Shown here: positions 34,185 through 41,458 of the stretch, in pieces | Layout of the letters: every line of letters begins with the position of its first letter | Numbering within the stretch: position 1 is the first letter of the stretch | NCBI GenBank assembly: GCA_000724175.1 | Contig: JPGV01000002.1 | Coordinates: 1-41,700 of the forward strand | From: [Candidatus Thermochlorobacteriaceae] bacterium GBChlB | GTDB taxonomy: Bacteria; Bacteroidota; Chlorobiia; Chlorobiales; Thermochlorobacteraceae | Reading direction: 5' to 3' | DNA: 41,700 nucleotides | Program-made: the position numbers and the translations under genes | The notes under the pieces: model-generated | Told to the model about the DNA's origin: nothing | The model's database searches: none | The model's input: only the letters and a program-made list of their open reading frames with translations

Positions 34185-35141
34185 CTATTCGTCCCAGAAA
34201 CGGTCGGAGAGATACTTCATAGCGCCGTCGCAGAGAATACAAACAATCACGCCTTGCTCGCCTTGTTCCGAGAGCGCTTGCGCTGTTTTGAGCGCGGCAT
34301 AGACATTCGCCGCCGCCGAAATGCCAACAAAGACGCCCTCTCGTGCTGCAAGACGTTTCGCAACGTCAAACGCGGTTTCCGTCGAGACTTCCAGAAACCC
34401 GTCGGGAACAGACGCATCGTAAATTTTCGGAACCATTGCCGACTCCAAATGTTTAATGCCCTCAATGCCGTGAACGGCGACATCGGGCTGAACGGCGAGA
34501 CAGCGAACAGAGGGGTTGTATGATTTCAAGCGGCGCGATGTGCCGATGAAACTGCCGCTTGTGCCAATGGCAGCGATGAAATGCGTGATGCGTCCCTGCG
34601 TTTGATTCCAAATCTCAACGCCAGTCGTATTGAAGTGGGCTTGCCAGTTGGCGTCGTTGCTGTATTGGTCGGCGTAAAAGTAAGCGTTAGGATGTTCTGC
34701 GTAAAGTTCGCGCGCTTTCAAAATGGCACCGTCGCTCGAGTCGCTGCGCGGCGTAAAGACAATCTCAGCGCCGTAGGCTTTTAGGATTCGTTTGCGCTCT
34801 ATTGAGGCAGATTCAGGAACGCAGAGGCGAACTCGGTAGCCTTTGACGGCGCCAATCATCGCATAAGCAATGCCAGTGTTGCCGCTGGTAGCATCGAGCA
34901 GAATTTTATCGGGCGAAAGCAGTCCTTGCGCTTCGGCAGTTTCAATGATGTTGAGCGCAGGACGGTCTTTGACGCTGCCGCCCGGATTGAGAAACTCGCA
35001 CTTCCCGTAAATCTCGACTTGCTCATTGATGCCGAGTTCGTCGGCAAGTTTCTTCAGGCGAACAAGCGGCGTGTTCCCAATGAGCGAAAGAATGCCGTGT
35101 CGCTCGACGGGCGCAGAAACCAACGAATGTATCATGCTCAA
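34185..35141 (-). CDS. cysM: Cysteine synthase, CysM type (carrier-dependent candidate)
   Basis: The protein has 318 residues, the normal family length. It is a fold-type II PLP enzyme: GNTPLVRLKKL, the PLP lysine Lys58 in LNPGGSVKDRPA, SGNTGIAYAM (86 on) and the phosphate-binding GTSGSFIG. The closest pattern I recall is mycobacterial CysM, with shared segments such as KDRPA, SGNTGI, KGYR, ERKRIL-AYGAEI and KYLS near the C-terminus. That enzyme uses O-phosphoserine and thiocarboxylated CysO rather than sulfide. An ordinary O-acetylserine lyase is the alternative. The JAMM peptidase gene next to it and the CysO-MoeZ fusion favour the carrier route. It appears to be the first gene of this minus-strand group. 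Confidence 0.87.
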   Translation of the reverse strand: MSMIHSLVSAPVERHGILSLIGNTPLVRLKKLADELGINEQVEIYGKCEFLNPGGSVKDRPALNIIETAEAQGLLSPDKILLDATSGNTGIAYAMIGAVKGYRVRLCVPESASIERKRILKAYGAEIVFTPRSDSSDGAILKARELYAEHPNAYFYADQYSNDANWQAHFNTTGVEIWNQTQGRITHFIAAIGTSGSFIGTSRRLKSYNPSVRCLAVQPDVAVHGIEGIKHLESAMVPKIYDASVPDGFLEVSTETAFDVAKRLAAREGVFVGISAAANVYAALKTAQALSEQGEQGVIVCILCDGAMKYLSDRFWDE

Positions 35142-35152
35142 AAGATGGTCGA

Positions 35153-35187
35153 AATAAAAAAGCCTTCGTTACAACCCGGTAACGAAG
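35153..35187 (-). terminator. Rho-independent terminator of the outer-membrane protein gene
   Basis: CTTCGTTAC (35164-35172) pairs perfectly with GTAACGAAG (35179-35187) around a 6-base loop. On the minus strand the stem is followed by a run of T (GGCTTTTTTATTTC). It sits 28 bp beyond the stop at 35216 and just upstream of cysM, insulating it. Confidence 0.85.
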
Positions 35188-35215
35188 ACTTGTAGGGTTA
35201 AGTTCGCGTCAGCAC

Positions 35216-35746
35216 TTAAAAGCGCACGCCACTGCCGATTTGAAAGTTCGTGCCGCTGGAGATAAGCAGTTTTCCTTGCGCGTAAATGGCGAGCGGTCCG
35301 ACGGGAAATTCGGCGCCGCCAAAGAGGTTGAAGCCGAAACTAGTCGAGCTGGAGGTTTGTCTTTCCGAGCCGCCGCCGCCGAAGCCAAAAGTAGGAACTT
35401 CAACCGAGACCGTTGAAAATGCGATAAGAAAGCCCGCGCCCGCATACGGCGTAATCGGTGAGCTCGACAATTTGAATTGGTATGCCACATCAGCGTGTCC
35501 AAAAATGCTCGTTGCGCTCGAGCCAGCCGCGCTGGAAATGAACAAGTAATCGACGGTTGGGTTGATGACAAGCGTGCCAAACGCTGGAATCTTGATAGGG
35601 ATAGCAAGACCAGCGCCGGCTGAAAAATTGCCGCCGTTGGTATAAATCCCAAGTCGAACATCGGGCTTGAGTTGTGCCGATGCGCTCGTGGCGAAGACCG
35701 CCAACAAAGACAAACTAATTGCAGCAAAAACAATAGACTTTTTCAT
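35216..35746 (-). CDS. Outer-membrane beta-barrel protein, small
   Basis: The protein has 176 residues from the ATG at 35746, which begins a clear signal peptide (KKSIVFAAISLSLLAVFATSASAQ); longer upstream frames are rejected. The mature part has about eight amphipathic strands with glycine and aromatic residues (VRLGIYTNGGNFSAGAGL, ITPYAGAGFLIAF, FGFNLFGGAEFPV) and ends in Phe (GSGVRF), as in OmpX/OmpW-like 8-stranded barrels. One loop is Gly/Ser-rich (FGFGGGGSERQTSSSTS). Porin or structural role unknown. It has its own terminator. Confidence 0.85.
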   Translation of the reverse strand: MKKSIVFAAISLSLLAVFATSASAQLKPDVRLGIYTNGGNFSAGAGLAIPIKIPAFGTLVINPTVDYLFISSAAGSSATSIFGHADVAYQFKLSSSPITPYAGAGFLIAFSTVSVEVPTFGFGGGGSERQTSSSTSFGFNLFGGAEFPVGPLAIYAQGKLLISSGTNFQIGSGVRF

Positions 35747-35795
35747 AATTGAATGCGTGTTTTGATTAAAGAAAAAAACAAAGAACAACATATCA

Positions 35796-36011
35796 TCAGG
35801 GTGAATCGTCATCGTCCGAATCGTCCGATTTGATGGGCGGCGGCTGACGTGCTTGCCAGACCTCAATAAACCGATGTAACTCATCGATGTCGTCGAACAC
35901 AAATTGTTCGCCAGATGCAGGGCGGTGCAGTTGAATTTTCAGCCTTCCGCCAGACGAATCGTTGAACGACACTAATTTCAGGACAAAGGTTTCTCGGCGC
36001 AGCATATCCAC
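35796..36011 (-). CDS. Small conserved-looking protein with acidic tail
   Basis: The protein has up to 71 residues (a second ATG two codons in is equally likely). The body (RETFVLKLVSFNDSSGGRLKIQLHRPASGEQFVFDD-type strand pattern) looks like a small beta-sheet followed by a helix (DIDELHRFIEVWQA). The tail is extremely acidic (KSDDSDDDDSP). I recognise no named family, though short proteins of this layout (a beta-hairpin, then a phrase like FDDxDEL) recur in bacteria. It lies 49 bp upstream of the outer-membrane protein start on the same strand. No function is assigned. Confidence 0.55.
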   Translation of the reverse strand: MDMLRRETFVLKLVSFNDSSGGRLKIQLHRPASGEQFVFDDIDELHRFIEVWQARQPPPIKSDDSDDDDSP

Positions 36012-36057
36012 CGGCTTGTAAAATGGTTACAATGCAAAGTGAGAAACGTCAGTAACC

Positions 36058-36085
36058 GTTGAGTAACCACAGTTGAATAACCACA
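36058..36085 (+). repeat. Two 14-bp tandem repeats
   Basis: GTTGAGTAACCACA and GTTGAATAACCACA lie in direct tandem, differing at one base. They are within the intergenic stretch 36012-36240, which holds no gene. Significance unknown. Confidence 0.6.
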
Positions 36086-36182
36086 GCGGACGAGGTGATG
36101 AAAAGCACTTGAACGTGGGGCTGTTGATGATGTGGGTAGTGGGAAGGTCGTGGTTGAACGTGTGTTGTTTTTTGTCTGGATG

Positions 36183-36210
36183 TCGTCATTGCGAGCGTAG
36201 CGACGCAATC
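36183..36210. repeat. REP-like palindrome
   Basis: CGTCATTGCGAGCGTAGCGACGCAATC contains the palindromic arms ATTGCG and CGCAAT around a short centre. From memory, very similar CGTCATTGCGAGCG-type palindromes are dispersed in many unrelated bacterial genomes. Only one copy is in this window. Confidence 0.6.
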
Positions 36211-36240
36211 ATTGTTCAGTCGTGACGGCTGGTTCACAAC

Positions 36241-37209
36241 TCATGAAAAGGCAAAGAAGACAGTTTTATTTTTGCCGGTCGTTTTGGCTTCGTAGAGCGC
36301 GGCATCAGCTCGTTCAATGACATCGTTGCGCGACGCAACGGGCGCATTGACCGAAGTCATGCCAATGCTGACGGTAACCTTGACGTTGAAGTCGCGGTAA
36401 TGCGATTCTGTGCGCGCAACACGATCGCGAATTTTTTCGGCGACAGTCATTGCGCCTGTCGTCGACGTGTGTGGGAGCATCAAAATAAATTCCTCGCCGC
36501 CGTAGCGCGCCAGCGTGTCGGTTTTGCGCGTGCTGAGGCGGAGTTGCTCGGCAACTGAGCGCAACACAGCGTCGCCTGCCAAGTGTCCATATCGGTCGTT
36601 AACTTTTTTGAAATCATCAATATCAATCATCGCTAACGATAGCGTTTCAGGATAGCGGGCGAGCCGAGAAAGCTCCATATCGAGCGCCATGTCGAAATAC
36701 CGCCGATTGTAGAGTCCTGTAAGCGGGCAGTGTTGCGAAGCGTCTTGCAACTGTTCGTTGAGTTCGCGTAAGTGTTTGTGTTTGGCATGGAGCCGTTCTT
36801 GCAGACGCGCGGCGGCAGAGACATCTTGCATCACAACGAAAATGCTGACGGTTTTGCCGTGCCACTTGTTGATGAGGCGAACCCGAAAATGCCGACTGCT
36901 TTGACGTTTGTCGTGGAGCGTAACAGTAAAGTCGCGCCGATGCGTGTCTGCATCGTCCGCGTCAAGTCGATGGGCGAATTTCAACAGGCGCTTGACCAAT
37001 TTCGGCGGAAGAACGGTATCGAGAGATTCTCCAACAAGGTCATCGCGCTGTGCGCCGAATTCAATCGCCGCTTCTTCGTTGAGATCGATAAACCGCGCAT
37101 GGGAGTCAATCACAAAGGCAATGTCGGGAAATTGATTGAAGAAGGCGTAGTGGAGGTCAAACGGCGGGGCGTGTGTCGCTAAGGGTGCGCGGCGAGTGCG
37201 TTTCGTCAT
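36241..37209 (-). CDS. PAS-GGDEF diguanylate cyclase
   Basis: The protein has 322 residues from the ATG at 37209; an upstream TTG would add 11. A PAS-like sensor occupies about 20-150 (DIAFVIDSHARFIDLNEEAAIEFGA and a second strand set), then a short coil. The GGDEF domain (about 160-320) begins CPLTGLYNRRYFD and has the active motif GGEEF. The inhibitory RxxD site (RKTD) is five residues before it, so product inhibition by c-di-GMP is expected. The enzyme makes cyclic di-GMP from GTP in the cytoplasm; there is no membrane segment. Its ligand is unknown. It lies 39 bp after the AlbA_2 gene on the same strand. Confidence 0.9.
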   Translation of the reverse strand: MTKRTRRAPLATHAPPFDLHYAFFNQFPDIAFVIDSHARFIDLNEEAAIEFGAQRDDLVGESLDTVLPPKLVKRLLKFAHRLDADDADTHRRDFTVTLHDKRQSSRHFRVRLINKWHGKTVSIFVVMQDVSAAARLQERLHAKHKHLRELNEQLQDASQHCPLTGLYNRRYFDMALDMELSRLARYPETLSLAMIDIDDFKKVNDRYGHLAGDAVLRSVAEQLRLSTRKTDTLARYGGEEFILMLPHTSTTGAMTVAEKIRDRVARTESHYRDFNVKVTVSIGMTSVNAPVASRNDVIERADAALYEAKTTGKNKTVFFAFS

Positions 37210-37248
37210 AAAGAGCGCGTGCAGTATGAAGATGAGCAGCAACTGTGC

Positions 37249-37917
37249 CTATGTTGCTGGATAGACGAGTGTGTAATAATTCTGTTTGCCTTCGGTGTGC
37301 AGGCGAATGACGCCCGCGCGAACCAACGAGATTAAAATGCGCATAGCGCGCCGATTGGAAATGTTCACCAGTCGGCTGTATTCATGGAGCGTGATGCGGT
37401 GATACGCATCGAGGTATCGAAACAGCATGCGCTCGTTGTCGCCAAAGGAAATGCGAACCGGGCGCTTTGCCGACGCCATCAATTGCGCCACTTCGCGCGT
37501 GGCGGCAGTATTTTGGCTGCCGTTGCGCAGATAGACCTTGCGCTCCGGAATTTTTTTGAACGAATGTGGGTCGCGCGTTTCGGAAAGATGATAATGCGGT
37601 TTCTCATCGCTTTCCTCAATAATGACCGCAAGCACATCGCGCCCTTTGAACGCAACCACATCGGTCTCAAACTGAACGGGCGGATCGCAAAAACGCGTTG
37701 AGGCTTCGTAGAGAATTTCAACGGTTTCTTTTTCGCTATCAACACCGACGATGCGCTTGTCGTCATCAACGCCAATGAGTATAACGCCGCCAGAGGTGTT
37801 GGCAAAAGCAACTATGGATTTGGCGATTTTTTCGGGTGAATGGACGAGGCGTTTGAATTCGATGTTTACGCCTTCGCCCGCATCTATCAATCTAAGCAGT
37901 TCTACGTCGCTGTGCAT
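37249..37917 (-). CDS. AlbA_2/Schlafen-like DNA-binding domain protein
   Basis: The protein has 222 residues. The N-terminal domain (about 8-150) is the AlbA_2/AAA_4 type seen in RecG-like and schlafen-related regulators: EGVNIEFKRLVHSPEKIAKSIVAFANTSGGVILIGVDD, then an EILYEASTRFCDPP helix and the VYLRNGSQNTAATREV end. A C-terminal winged helix (about 165-222, MLFRYLDAYHRITLHEYSRLVNISNRRAMRIL) probably binds DNA. Such proteins are transcriptional regulators or nuclease-like factors, and function varies. It may be co-transcribed with the diguanylate cyclase downstream. Confidence 0.85.
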   Translation of the reverse strand: MHSDVELLRLIDAGEGVNIEFKRLVHSPEKIAKSIVAFANTSGGVILIGVDDDKRIVGVDSEKETVEILYEASTRFCDPPVQFETDVVAFKGRDVLAVIIEESDEKPHYHLSETRDPHSFKKIPERKVYLRNGSQNTAATREVAQLMASAKRPVRISFGDNERMLFRYLDAYHRITLHEYSRLVNISNRRAMRILISLVRAGVIRLHTEGKQNYYTLVYPAT

Positions 37918-38025
37918 CGCTCTTGTGAATTGATAAGTTGACTGCGCCCGCGTTGAAAACGCAGACCGTAAAATTTATCCGACAATCATATCAAAGAACA
38001 ACTTAGATTTGGCCGTGCAGCCCTC

Positions 38026-39249
38026 CTACTTAGAATTAGATTTTGAAACTTTCGCGGCGGATTTCGGTGCAGGTTTCGCCTTCGACTTCGCCTTGAACGT
38101 CACTTTGACGGCAACTTGTCCGATATTCTTGGCATCGTATCCGGGTTTCAGGCGGTCGAGCTTGATGCCTTTGCCGCGCAGGTAACTAATCACCGCTTTG
38201 GCGCGCTGTTCCGAGAGACGGCGCTGAAAATCGGCAGTGCGCTTGGCGTAATCTTTTTCATAGTCTTTCATGCGACGCGCGAAGTCTTTATCTGCTTCCG
38301 ATTTGCGCTTGACAGGCGGACGGCGCTCCGGCTTTGAGTCGTCGCTGTAAGCAACAATCAGGACACTAACATCTTTTTGCTTTTCAAGTGTCTCCGCAAG
38401 TTCGTCAAGTGCCTTGGCATTTGCAGGAATTTCCGACGAGTTGGGCTTAAAATCAACTTTGACAAAACGAATATCACCGACATTTTCAAGCGCAGACGAG
38501 AACGTGGCACTGAACGCCACTGGCACAGGTTTCGGCACTTCAATTTTCGGGCTGCCAGCGGAGAAGTTCGCCATAATGTAGTTGATCACCTGCGCTTCTT
38601 CTTCAGAAAGCGACTTGAGCGGGTGGTCAATGACCATGTTGTATTGATAGTCGCCTCTGCGGAAAAACGCTAAGTTGTATTGCTTGCCCTTGAACTCATA
38701 TCTGCCAAAGTAGGTCTGCGACGCATTGGCGCGTGCGCTGGCGGTATCAAGCGTCCAGTCAATTTTCGGCAATTGATTTTTTCCGAACGCAATTGCCTCT
38801 TGCACTTGCGCCCAGATATTGACCGAGTCGAACGTCGGCCTGGCAACCGAGAGCGTTACCGAGATTTTATTGTTGCCGAAGTAGTTGATGAGATTTTTGT
38901 AGACGCGTTTCGAGGATTGCCAGTCTTTGGGGATGACGTATTTGCAGCCCAAGCTGTCGTCGGAAATGGCCGCAATTTCAAAACCACCGGTTTGAACTTG
39001 TCCGTCGCGTATTTTACGCACTGGATTGATGCGCTCATCGGTCGTAATCTGAACAAAGTCTAACTCGCCGATTTGAGAGGTGTCTTGAAGCGTCGACGCC
39101 GCTGTTGTGTCGGATTTTTTCGTGGTGTCAATGGCAAGCGTGTCCGATGGCGGAGGCGTTGTGGTTGCTTCTTTCGAGCCGCCGCAGCCAGTCATTGCTG
39201 CAATCAGAAGAATAAAGCAGAGAACAAGTAGCGTTAGTCTGTTAGGCAT
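38026..39249 (-). CDS. OmpA-like lipoprotein with charged insertion
   Basis: The protein has 407 residues. The lipobox AAMTGC (Cys22) is followed by a Thr/Ser/Pro-rich linker, a globular middle domain (about 75-240, no recognised family) and a C-terminal OmpA/MotB-like domain (about 255-375). The start of that domain is normal (FVKVDFKPNSSEIPANAKALDELAETL, VSVLIVAYSDDS), as is its end (RRLSEQRAKAVISYLRGKGI). Between them, where the usual loop lies, is a highly charged helix of about 40 residues (307-345, RRMKDYEKDYAKRTADF). A Lys/Ala/Pro tail follows. OmpA domains bind peptidoglycan; the insertion could extend that contact. Its role as an outer-membrane anchor is inferred. Confidence 0.85.
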   Translation of the reverse strand: MPNRLTLLVLCFILLIAAMTGCGGSKEATTTPPPSDTLAIDTTKKSDTTAASTLQDTSQIGELDFVQITTDERINPVRKIRDGQVQTGGFEIAAISDDSLGCKYVIPKDWQSSKRVYKNLINYFGNNKISVTLSVARPTFDSVNIWAQVQEAIAFGKNQLPKIDWTLDTASARANASQTYFGRYEFKGKQYNLAFFRRGDYQYNMVIDHPLKSLSEEEAQVINYIMANFSAGSPKIEVPKPVPVAFSATFSSALENVGDIRFVKVDFKPNSSEIPANAKALDELAETLEKQKDVSVLIVAYSDDSKPERRPPVKRKSEADKDFARRMKDYEKDYAKRTADFQRRLSEQRAKAVISYLRGKGIKLDRLKPGYDAKNIGQVAVKVTFKAKSKAKPAPKSAAKVSKSNSK

Positions 39250-39444
39250 TTGAATTCGTGTGGATTTTTGATGCCGCCCAAGTTTTTTGAAGATAAAAAG
39301 AAACCTGTAAAATGAAAACCTTTGGCTGTGCGAAAATAACAGGCATTTGCCACGAAAAAAAATGAAAAATCAATTCTCATTGCGGAAACCCAACAGAGAA
39401 CGTGTAAATTCCACAACAGGCTCTAAAAAATCAACCAACAAACT

Positions 39445-40158
39445 ATGCACATTGAGTATCACAAATGGTATAGTCCGCGCCTGTCGCGCGACATGGAAAC
39501 GCTGGTCTTCGGGCACGGCGGCGTTCCGGTGCTCGTCTTCCCGACCTCTTACGCCCGCTTCTACGAGTGGAAAGACTTTAAGATGGTCGATACGCTCGCC
39601 GATAAACTCGACGCAGGACACCTGCAACTCTACTGCATCGACGGCATCGGCTCGGAAAGCTGGTATTGCAATTGGGCACACCCGCACGGACGAATGATTC
39701 GGCACAATCAATATGAAGCCTACATCATGCACGAATACTACCCGTTTGTGCGCTCCAAGAACGGCAACCACTTCACCATTTTGGCAGGAACAAGTTTCGG
39801 CGCATTTCTCGCCATGCTCTTTGCGCTCAAACATCCGTATTATGCCAACAAAGTCGTCGCCATGTCAGGCGGTTACGACACGCGCGAATTCCTCGACGGC
39901 TACTACGACGATGAGGTCTACTTCAACTCGCCGCTCGACTTCGTGCCAAACCTTCATAACCACGATGAACTCCAGCGCATCAGACAAATTGATTTCAAAC
40001 TCATTACAAGCACATGGGATATTCCCGTATGCTATCGCACGACGCGCGAACTCTCGACCAAGATGTGGGATAAAGGCATTTGGAACCAATGCGATGTATG
40101 GCAAGACGCACAGCACGATTGGCCCGATTGGCGCAGAATGGTCAGAGTCTATTTGTGA
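39445..40158 (+). CDS. Alpha/beta-hydrolase, putative esterase
   Basis: The protein has 237 residues, cytoplasmic (no signal peptide). The nucleophile elbow is GTSFGAFLA (Gly-x-Ser-x-Gly, near residue 117). A catalytic Asp candidate is in TSTWDIP and a His candidate in AQHDWPDW. The strand order and the opening EYHKWYSPRLSRDMETLVFGHGGVPVLVFP fit esterases of the putative-esterase (D or YqiA/PHB-like) kind. Many such genes are annotated as esterases without a known substrate. It is the last core gene on the right; the next segment is AT-rich and mobile. A bidirectional hairpin follows it. Confidence 0.85.
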   Translation: MHIEYHKWYSPRLSRDMETLVFGHGGVPVLVFPTSYARFYEWKDFKMVDTLADKLDAGHLQLYCIDGIGSESWYCNWAHPHGRMIRHNQYEAYIMHEYYPFVRSKNGNHFTILAGTSFGAFLAMLFALKHPYYANKVVAMSGGYDTREFLDGYYDDEVYFNSPLDFVPNLHNHDELQRIRQIDFKLITSTWDIPVCYRTTRELSTKMWDKGIWNQCDVWQDAQHDWPDWRRMVRVYL

Positions 40159-40162
40159 AATG

Positions 40163-40199
40163 AAACAGCGTCTCGCCGCCAACCGAGACGCCGTTGTTT
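40163..40199. terminator. Bidirectional terminator between convergent genes
   Basis: GCGTCTCG (40168-40175) pairs with CGAGACGC (40184-40191), with flanking AAACA and TGTTT also pairing. T-rich sequence is found downstream on the plus strand and A-rich on the other side, so it can serve both the esterase gene ending at 40158 and the Uma2-like gene ending at 40200. Confidence 0.8.
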
Positions 40200-40623
40200 C
40201 TAAATCAGCGTGGCAAGGTCAAGGTTAATTGCCTGACAGAACGACGGACGGTCGAGAACATCGCCCACGCCCTTCTGATATTTGTGCCACTCGTTTTTCT
40301 TGTAGTTATAAACAAAGCCCTCGACGGTGCCGTATTCGGTTTCATCAATCAGTCGGCGAACTTTTTTGAGGTCGTTGTTTACGCCGTTGGTATGTGTGAT
40401 GTCAATAATCACTGGCGTCTCTTCGCGGACATTGTCATATAAAATAAGGTCTGGTGTCGGGCTTGTCTCGCTCTCGTCGAGCATAGTCTCAGGAAGCGGC
40501 TCGAGCGCCAAACGTCCGCCCCGATACTATCCATAACTGCGCCGTCAGCGCGGCAATGACACGTTGATGCGGCTTGGGAGAAGTTGTCCCCGTGAGCAAA
40601 AGAACTTCCTCGCGTGTAATCAT
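40200..40623 (-). pseudogene. Uma2-like PD-(D/E)XK protein, frameshifted
   Basis: Two frames together read as one protein of about 140 residues. An ATG at 40623 begins MITREEVLLLTGTTSPKPHQ and continues to RVIAALTAQLW, then the frame runs on to a stop at 40489. Only after a +1 shift near 40515 does a second frame give GRLALEPLPETMLDE, then PTPDLILYD and VIIDITHTNGVNNDLKKVRRL, ending at 40200. This matches the small Uma2-like PD-(D/E)XK fold (Asp in PDLILYD, Asp in VIIDITH, Lys in DLKKV). Many such genes are of unknown function, and some are near mobile DNA. A sequencing error at the junction is possible. Confidence 0.6.
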
Positions 40624-40681
40624 AATTTTGGCAAATCTAAATCAGCGGCAACTTGTAGCAACAGAGTGGGATTGCGCGCTA

Positions 40682-41254
40682 TCAAAAATTTTTGGCAAAC
40701 TTACTAACATTTTGAAGGATTTTATGTCGCTCAGAATCATTTTTGTAACGCAGTCGGTCAATTCTCATTACTCTGACAGGCTTAAAGCCACAAAATTCCA
40801 AAGTGGCTCGTTTAATAGCATTTAAGTCGCTGTCGCGATATTGCCACCATATCCACCATTTCGGAGCATCGCAAGTGGTAATTAGGTCTGCGGAGCGTCC
40901 TTTTAGTAATTTATCCCAGAAAGGGTCATTTTTATGATACTTATAGGCAAATCCTGAATAAAGCGTTCTATCAAAAAAGCCCTTCAATATGGCAGGCATT
41001 GACCCCCACCATATCGGATAAATAATCACCCACTTCTCGCACCACAAAATGTTTTCTTGGGCAGTTTTTAAGTCTGGCTCCAATTCTTGAATGACCTTGT
41101 AGCCCTTCCATAAAATCGGGTCGAATTTCATCTGTCCTATTTGTTGGTGGCGAATCTCGTGCCCGGCTTGCAATGCAGTATTGATGTAGGTTTCAATGAT
41201 TCGTCCATTGAAACTGTCGCTGTCGGGATGACCAAGTAAAATGTATAATTTCAT
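40682..41254 (-). CDS. Flavodoxin-fold NAD(P)H quinone oxidoreductase
   Basis: The protein has 190 residues. It is of the NQO/YwrO/MdaB type: the opening KLYILLGHPDSDSFNGRIIETY, the mid-domain WVIIYPIWWGSMPAILKGFFDRTLYSGFAYKY (FMN- and NAD-contacting loops) and the end of a classic flavodoxin fold. Such enzymes reduce quinones or activate KefC-type efflux by two-electron transfer. Codon use is AT-rich, unlike the adjacent core genes, suggesting it came with the mobile segment. It has no operon partner. Confidence 0.88.
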   Translation of the reverse strand: MKLYILLGHPDSDSFNGRIIETYINTALQAGHEIRHQQIGQMKFDPILWKGYKVIQELEPDLKTAQENILWCEKWVIIYPIWWGSMPAILKGFFDRTLYSGFAYKYHKNDPFWDKLLKGRSADLITTCDAPKWWIWWQYRDSDLNAIKRATLEFCGFKPVRVMRIDRLRYKNDSERHKILQNVSKFAKNF

Positions 41255-41290
41255 ATTTTTCTAGCTTATGTGTAGATAAAAATACAAAAA

Positions 41291-41458
41291 CTAAACCGCA
41301 AACATCCTTAAAACCCGACGCTTCTTTGGTGTGTAATGCACTTCTACTCGGGTAGCGTTTTGCAATTTGTTATACTCCCCTGCATCAATCTCAATTCTAA
41401 TTTCATCAAATACAATATAGTAGCGGTCAAGAGATTCCGAGCCGCCTTCATCTCTGTA
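41291..41458 (-). pseudogene. C-terminal remnant of a gene cut by the IS element
   Basis: The frame from 41458 to the stop at 41291 encodes 55 residues (opening YRDEGGSESLDRYYIV, ending YTPKKRRVLRMFAV) with no start codon. It begins exactly where the IS end at 41459 stops. It is therefore the 3' piece of a gene interrupted by insertion. I recognise no family. The 5' piece would lie beyond the far end of the IS, outside the window. Confidence 0.6.
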
